Assembly (NCBI GenBank): GCA_025267735.1
Contig: CM046299.1
Span: forward strand, 34,610,887-34,674,886
Origin: Mactra quadrangularis
Lineage: Eukaryota; Mollusca; Bivalvia; Venerida; Mactridae
Length of the DNA stretch: 64,000 nt
Direction of reading: 5' to 3'
The notes under the pieces are model-generated. The model saw only the letters and a program-made list of their open reading frames with translations, did no database searches and was not told the origin of the DNA. Position numbers and translations under genes: made by a program. Positions within the stretch are counted from its first letter, which is position 1. Every line of letters starts with the position of its first letter. Shown here piece by piece: positions 55,601 through 61,600 of this stretch.

Positions 55601-58600
55601 CTGGCAACATGTGAGGGATTTTGAAAATTGCTAGTAACTTCTATTTTATTGTGCAAATTTTCACAAGTTAAAATTGCCACAAAAAATTACTGTCTTAACA
55701 AATGAGACTCAAATAAGCATTGAAATGGCCAGATATCTGATAGTATTAATTAAAAAACAAAGTACAATCATGTTTGATATTCATTGTTTATCCCACAGTA
55801 GTGCCCTTGTTCAATCTATAGTTAAATATAGTACTATGTAGTTTTTATATTACATATATAAATAGTTACTATGTATGCTATTTCAATTTGGAGAAAAATA
55901 TGCGAAAGATTTTGAAATAAAATCAACTCGAAAAAAATTTCAAGTCCATTTTTTTTGTTAAATTCAAGCCTTGCATTTACTGATTACATGTACATGTTAC
56001 TATAACTATATATCTTACCAAATCCAGGAAAGCTACCATGTGATGATGTGAAATCATCCCCACTACTACATGTAGATTGTGATGGTATAGATAATGCTAA
56101 CGATGGTGATGGCATTATTAAATCTTTACTACATTTCTCTACAGGTAATAAAGATACATCATCTGATATATGCCGGGTTCTAGGAACATGATGTAACTTA
56201 GCTTCATATAATGTCTCATATTTACTATGTTCATCTATACGAGACTTTGTACTTCTCATAGCTGGTTTATCATGTCTGAAATACATTGTATTACAATTAT
56301 CATAACTATCTTACATTGCCTTTGAACTACAGGTATCTATGACTTGGGTCACTTCATACATGAAACTTGTTATTTTATCATGAAAACCTTTTGTGGGTTT
56401 AACACCATAGCAACACATTGTAAAGGTCATATAACGGCGGTCAGTCAACCTACTCACTGTTCCTCGATTTAGCTGTTAACAAACTACTAAGGGCAAACCT
56501 TCGTCAGTGACTGACAACTGCTCTACATAATTAAGAATCATTGGTAGGAGGGAGAATGGCTGTAGAAATAATTTCATGACCAAGCTCCAGGAAAGTATGC
56601 CCTCCTGGGAATCGAACACACAGCCCCTTGATTTGTAGACTTACTTGCTACCAACTAAGCTAGCTGGGCTATCATCAAAACCTAACATCAAATATCAACA
56701 GATGAAAACATTTTACGTGAAATTTACTCATATCATGACATCAAGTTATTAGATAAATTTAAGGTAGCAACATGATATAGTAATGTAACTTTAAGTATAT
56801 CCTGGAATATCAGCAATATCATAGCTAACAACAAGTATGTATAGAAATCCAAGTGTCCTAATTGCTTCCTTAAACATGAATCTACCAGTAAATGTTGGTA
56901 ATATTACTTCATTAACAAATCATAAACAAGTTATCACTGATTGTGTCACAGAATGCAAGTTTGTTTTTACTTTCATTGTACCACTTGTGTATTCACATTA
57001 TTTTTTAATATTTCATATCTCTAAGTGATTCTGTAGTGTATAAAATGGTTAAACATAAAAGTATCAGATCTAGGTACTTTGAAATGGTTTGATTTCTTTT
57101 TATAAGCATGGACATAATAAGCTGATATGTAAACACCATAGTTGGGGAAATATCAATGGTTTTAACAATTCAATTTGATATGTAGGTCTAATCTTGAAAG
57201 CAGTTAATTGTTATTGATAATATAAAACTGTTATGAAGGTCACGGTCAAATGACCTGTTCTCATTAAAATATTCATAGCACAATCATTATTATGTTAACA
57301 TCATCTACGTCATGCAATTTGAAAATAGCTGTCCAATTACAGTCTGCAAATAACTCTTTCAAATTAGCTTGCAAACCTCGGCCTAAAAAAATTTACAAAA
57401 TCAAGATGCTATTCATAGTGTTTTGTCTAGATGAAAGCTACACATTGATTGGTCGACACAAAGGTCATCTCGACGTGACCCTCAGAGGGACCATAAGAGA
57501 TCCTATATAACAGCAGTCTATAAGATATCTATTTATGATGATTGTAAGATGACAAGATACAAGACTTACCTTGTTAATGTTGTGTTTCTGTTTGGAAGTT
57601 TAAACACCTGAGCATCATATTCATCATAATCAACAAATGGAAAATTATCATCATCACCAGAGTAGGATAAATCTGTAATACAACATGTAACACATCATTA
57701 TATCTTAGTAAATCTAAAAACCTACATATACATACATGTATATTTAAATGTAGCTTGAATGTATGATAGAACCTGCCTAAGGTTGCATTACTTAGGTAAA
57801 ATGTATTTTAATATACAGTACCAATCATTTTCACTTTCTTGGCCTACTGGATAGCTTATATCTAAAATTTCATAACCAGTTATTTTGACATGCTCTTACT
57901 TTTTGCTTTATATTTTGGTTATCATTATACTTATAACTGAAACTACAAAAATAGCATAAAAACTTTGTTATGGAAAATAATTACAATAAACATGGTTTGG
58001 GAGGCTTTTGGATGTCAGATGCTCAATCTTACAAATAAGCTGCATTCATGAAACATGCTTTCATTTTATCACAAACCATACTAAAATATATTGAAAATAA
58101 TGATTCTACAAAAATAATCATCAAAATTTAAGAATTATAGTTAATTTCTTTTGCTCCAAACTTTTGGTGGTTTACAATATATAATAACAAGAGCAGTCCA
58201 TGGACAGCATGCTCGACTATTCGGTATTCTTGAAAACAACAACAAAATTGGTTTGCAAACCTGTTGACATGAGTGAGATTTCAAGTGTATATTTTCATTA
58301 GTAAAAATGCTAGAATTAGCATGCAATACTTGAACCAGGAATTTTAAGTCTAAACAACAGCATTATCAAATGAAAGTCCACTTAACCAAGAAATTTCTAA
58401 GTATATAAGGGCCATAAATCAGTCCAAATTCATGCAAGAGTTATGCAACTTGGTATTTGACCTCCAATGGTAACCCATAGACATGTGTGAGGTTTCAAGT
58501 ATCCTTTCAGTAGTTGCAAAGAAAAAATGTTGCACCTAAAAACTTAACCAAGAAACTTTTAAGTATATGAGAGCCATAATTCAGTCCAAATTCATCCTAG

Positions 58601-61600
58601 AGTTATGTAACTTGGTACTCCAATGCTAACCCTGTAAACACAAATAAAGTTTTAAGTGAATCCTTCAAGTACTTGCAAAGATATAAAAGATACAACAAGT
58701 AAATCTGTGAGCTAATGCTCACTAGTGATACCCCCGCAAAAATCTAAAAATATGCGACAAACAGGAAGTAGATGAGCAAGGAGCATGAAATCGCTTTACA
58801 CCACATGGGACTATGGGATGAAGCAATATGCAAAGTATTAGGCTGCTGCATGTTATAGTTGCTGAGAAAACTGCGACAGAAATTTTGTAACGGACGCACG
58901 TACGCACACACGCACGGACAAGGGTAAAACAGTCTTCGAAGCGGGGGTATAAAAATGTTGCACCTAAAAACTTAACCAAGAAGTGTTGTGCTGACGCCAA
59001 CTCTGATGCACAGCTGAGTAGGATTGCCCCACTATTCTCCTAAAAGTCGAGCTAAAAACTAGTTCAAATTGATTTTGATCACTTACAAAATATCAGTGTT
59101 ACCATAGGCAGACAATTTATCTTTCTATTCTGGAATTTTATCAGCACTAGAATTCAATCATCTGCAAGAAACTGTCTACTTTTCATCATAAAAAAAGTTA
59201 TGGGCAAAGCAGGACTAAAATACACAGCCTGTTTCTGGTTTGAAGTTACAGGGATTCTTAGCAAGTTCCTAATATAGACATATCAATCATTCATTTTGAG
59301 TCCTTATACAAGTTTATATCAGAATTTTTACAGTAAGAGTACATAATCCTACCTTGTTCAACTACAGGGTCTTTTATCTTCTTCTTGTCAAACTATAACC
59401 AACAAATAAAACATCAGTGGTTTTATGGTTTTTTTTAAAATAAATTTAAATATAAAATAGTGACATTGTTTGTCTCCAAATATTATCCTTTTTCTATTAA
59501 ATATGACACATTATTATATATCTAATAAATCTAACCAATCAACAATCTGCATTTGTACCATGTGACCATCCAATATATTCCCGTATTGGATCCAAAAAAT
59601 ATATATCATTTTCGTATTGGACAGTTGGGTACACTTGCACTTAATGATCTGTTAAGAATGGCTGTGATTGCTTTGTTGGGGATGATGGAGATGATGATTA
59701 TTTTATAGTAAACGAAAGATATATAATAAAAAGGTTATTATACATTTTACTGTACAATACGGCATATATTTGGACTCGTACAAAGCTTGAAAAGTCATAT
59801 TGGACTCACCTATTGGCTCTTCCAATATGACTTTTATAGCTGTGTACTCATCCAAATATATTTCCGTATTGTACAGTAAAATGTTTAATTTATATATATA
59901 TATATTTATTCTATAATTATGAAATTCAGACTGTTGTGTCAAATTTCATAGCAAGTCTAAATGTTTGCAGGATTTTATTTGTGGTATGGTGCTTTAAAGG
60001 TTTCATAAGTAACTTTAGTGTAGTTTTGTCTATGGACTACAAAAACAAGTCTTAAATGGCAAAGTAGGCATTTCCCGCAATCTGAGCTCAAAGGTTTATT
60101 CTACCAAATATTTCAAAATACATCATTAATGGTACTAGTTCACAGATTTGGTTAAATATTTCTATATTTTCAAAATACCATTCAGTGTCTGTAATTGTGT
60201 CAAAAAATAATTCTTAATATTTTAAGACAAACTGACCTCTAGGTTGCAAGAAATATGCAATAAAAGTCAATTGTCATTACCAGAGCTTTGCTTTAATACT
60301 TCCAAAAATGTTTCCATTCAATTTTGATAAATTTAGAAAAAGTTGATATTTAAGTTGAAATCTGTGAATGAGTACCTTTAACTTCATGAATACTTTTGTA
60401 GGTGATTTTTTATTTGATTCGTACTTTTGATGAATGGTATAGTATCTATAATGCATTGATACATTTTTACTTAAATCATATGTTCCAAAACACTAAGCTG
60501 CATTTTACTTTTTTTTTAAAAGGAGATATGAATATTTTCTAAATTTCAGCTGTATACAAGAGAATGATTCATATTCAAATATAGAGATAAGTCATAATAA
60601 TAGACAATTCCCAGAATAAAGTTTAAAAAAAAATTTTTTTTGGATTTTGCCTTGAAAAAGGCACAGAGCCGAAACGTCGGATAGATAAATAAATATAATT
60701 TGATCGAACGTGTTATTGTTGTGTATATCATTATACAGAATAAAGTTAACAAATAGAATGTACAACTTCTCTTAATACTTACTATTTCTAAAGGTATCTT
60801 TATACGTGGTACAAATGTCTTGTTAGAATAAAACTGGATTTGATTTTTAGAAGTGTAAAAACTGAAAATAATCAATTATATAGTAAAGTTTGATCAAAAA
60901 TGTATAATAAACAACACCAAAAGAGGTACAACATTTTAAGGTATAGCATGAGAACAACTTCTATTTTGTAAATATTGAACAAAATGACAAACAAAACCAA
61001 ACTGCTCATTGATACAACTAGATCACCTTTATTTTGTGGTCACAAGTTTTGATGTTTACTGTAGTCTACATCCCTGGTAACAGAAGGAAAGAAAAATCTG
61101 AGTTTTGAACTAATAATAACAACCAAAGAGACTTGAAGGTCTTCTATAACAGGGCTCATCCTGGGGTAAAATTTTAGGGAGAAGTGACTTCTCCCTCCAA
61201 CTGAGTTAGGGAGAAGTGGTACCGTTCGTAAGAGAAGTTTCCGCGCGCATCCGATATCAAAAGTAACAGTTTATAACAGCCATCATTAGTTTGAAATACT
61301 TTTGTTCTACTAGAACACCAAATTTCATTGAATTATAACCTAGTGATCACTATAGATTTGCTGCTGTAGTTTTTTTCCAGTATATTGTTTATTATACGCT
61401 GGTCAAAGTAATAAAATTATGTGACTTGTTATTAATTGTATCTTGAATTCTTTTAATCTTTTTGTACTATGCAAATGAAAGCATCTTTTAGTGACTTTGT
61501 GTCTTCATTAGCTAATAATTGTATTGAAATCATTTCAAAGATTAAAATGTAATTTTACCATATAAGTATTACAGTGTATCAGTCTTCACTGCTACAGTGA

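Noticed and set aside
60546..60875. Minus-strand 109-codon frame
   Set aside because: Only 60783-60861 is a DEPDC5 exon; the rest is intron read-through past the donor.
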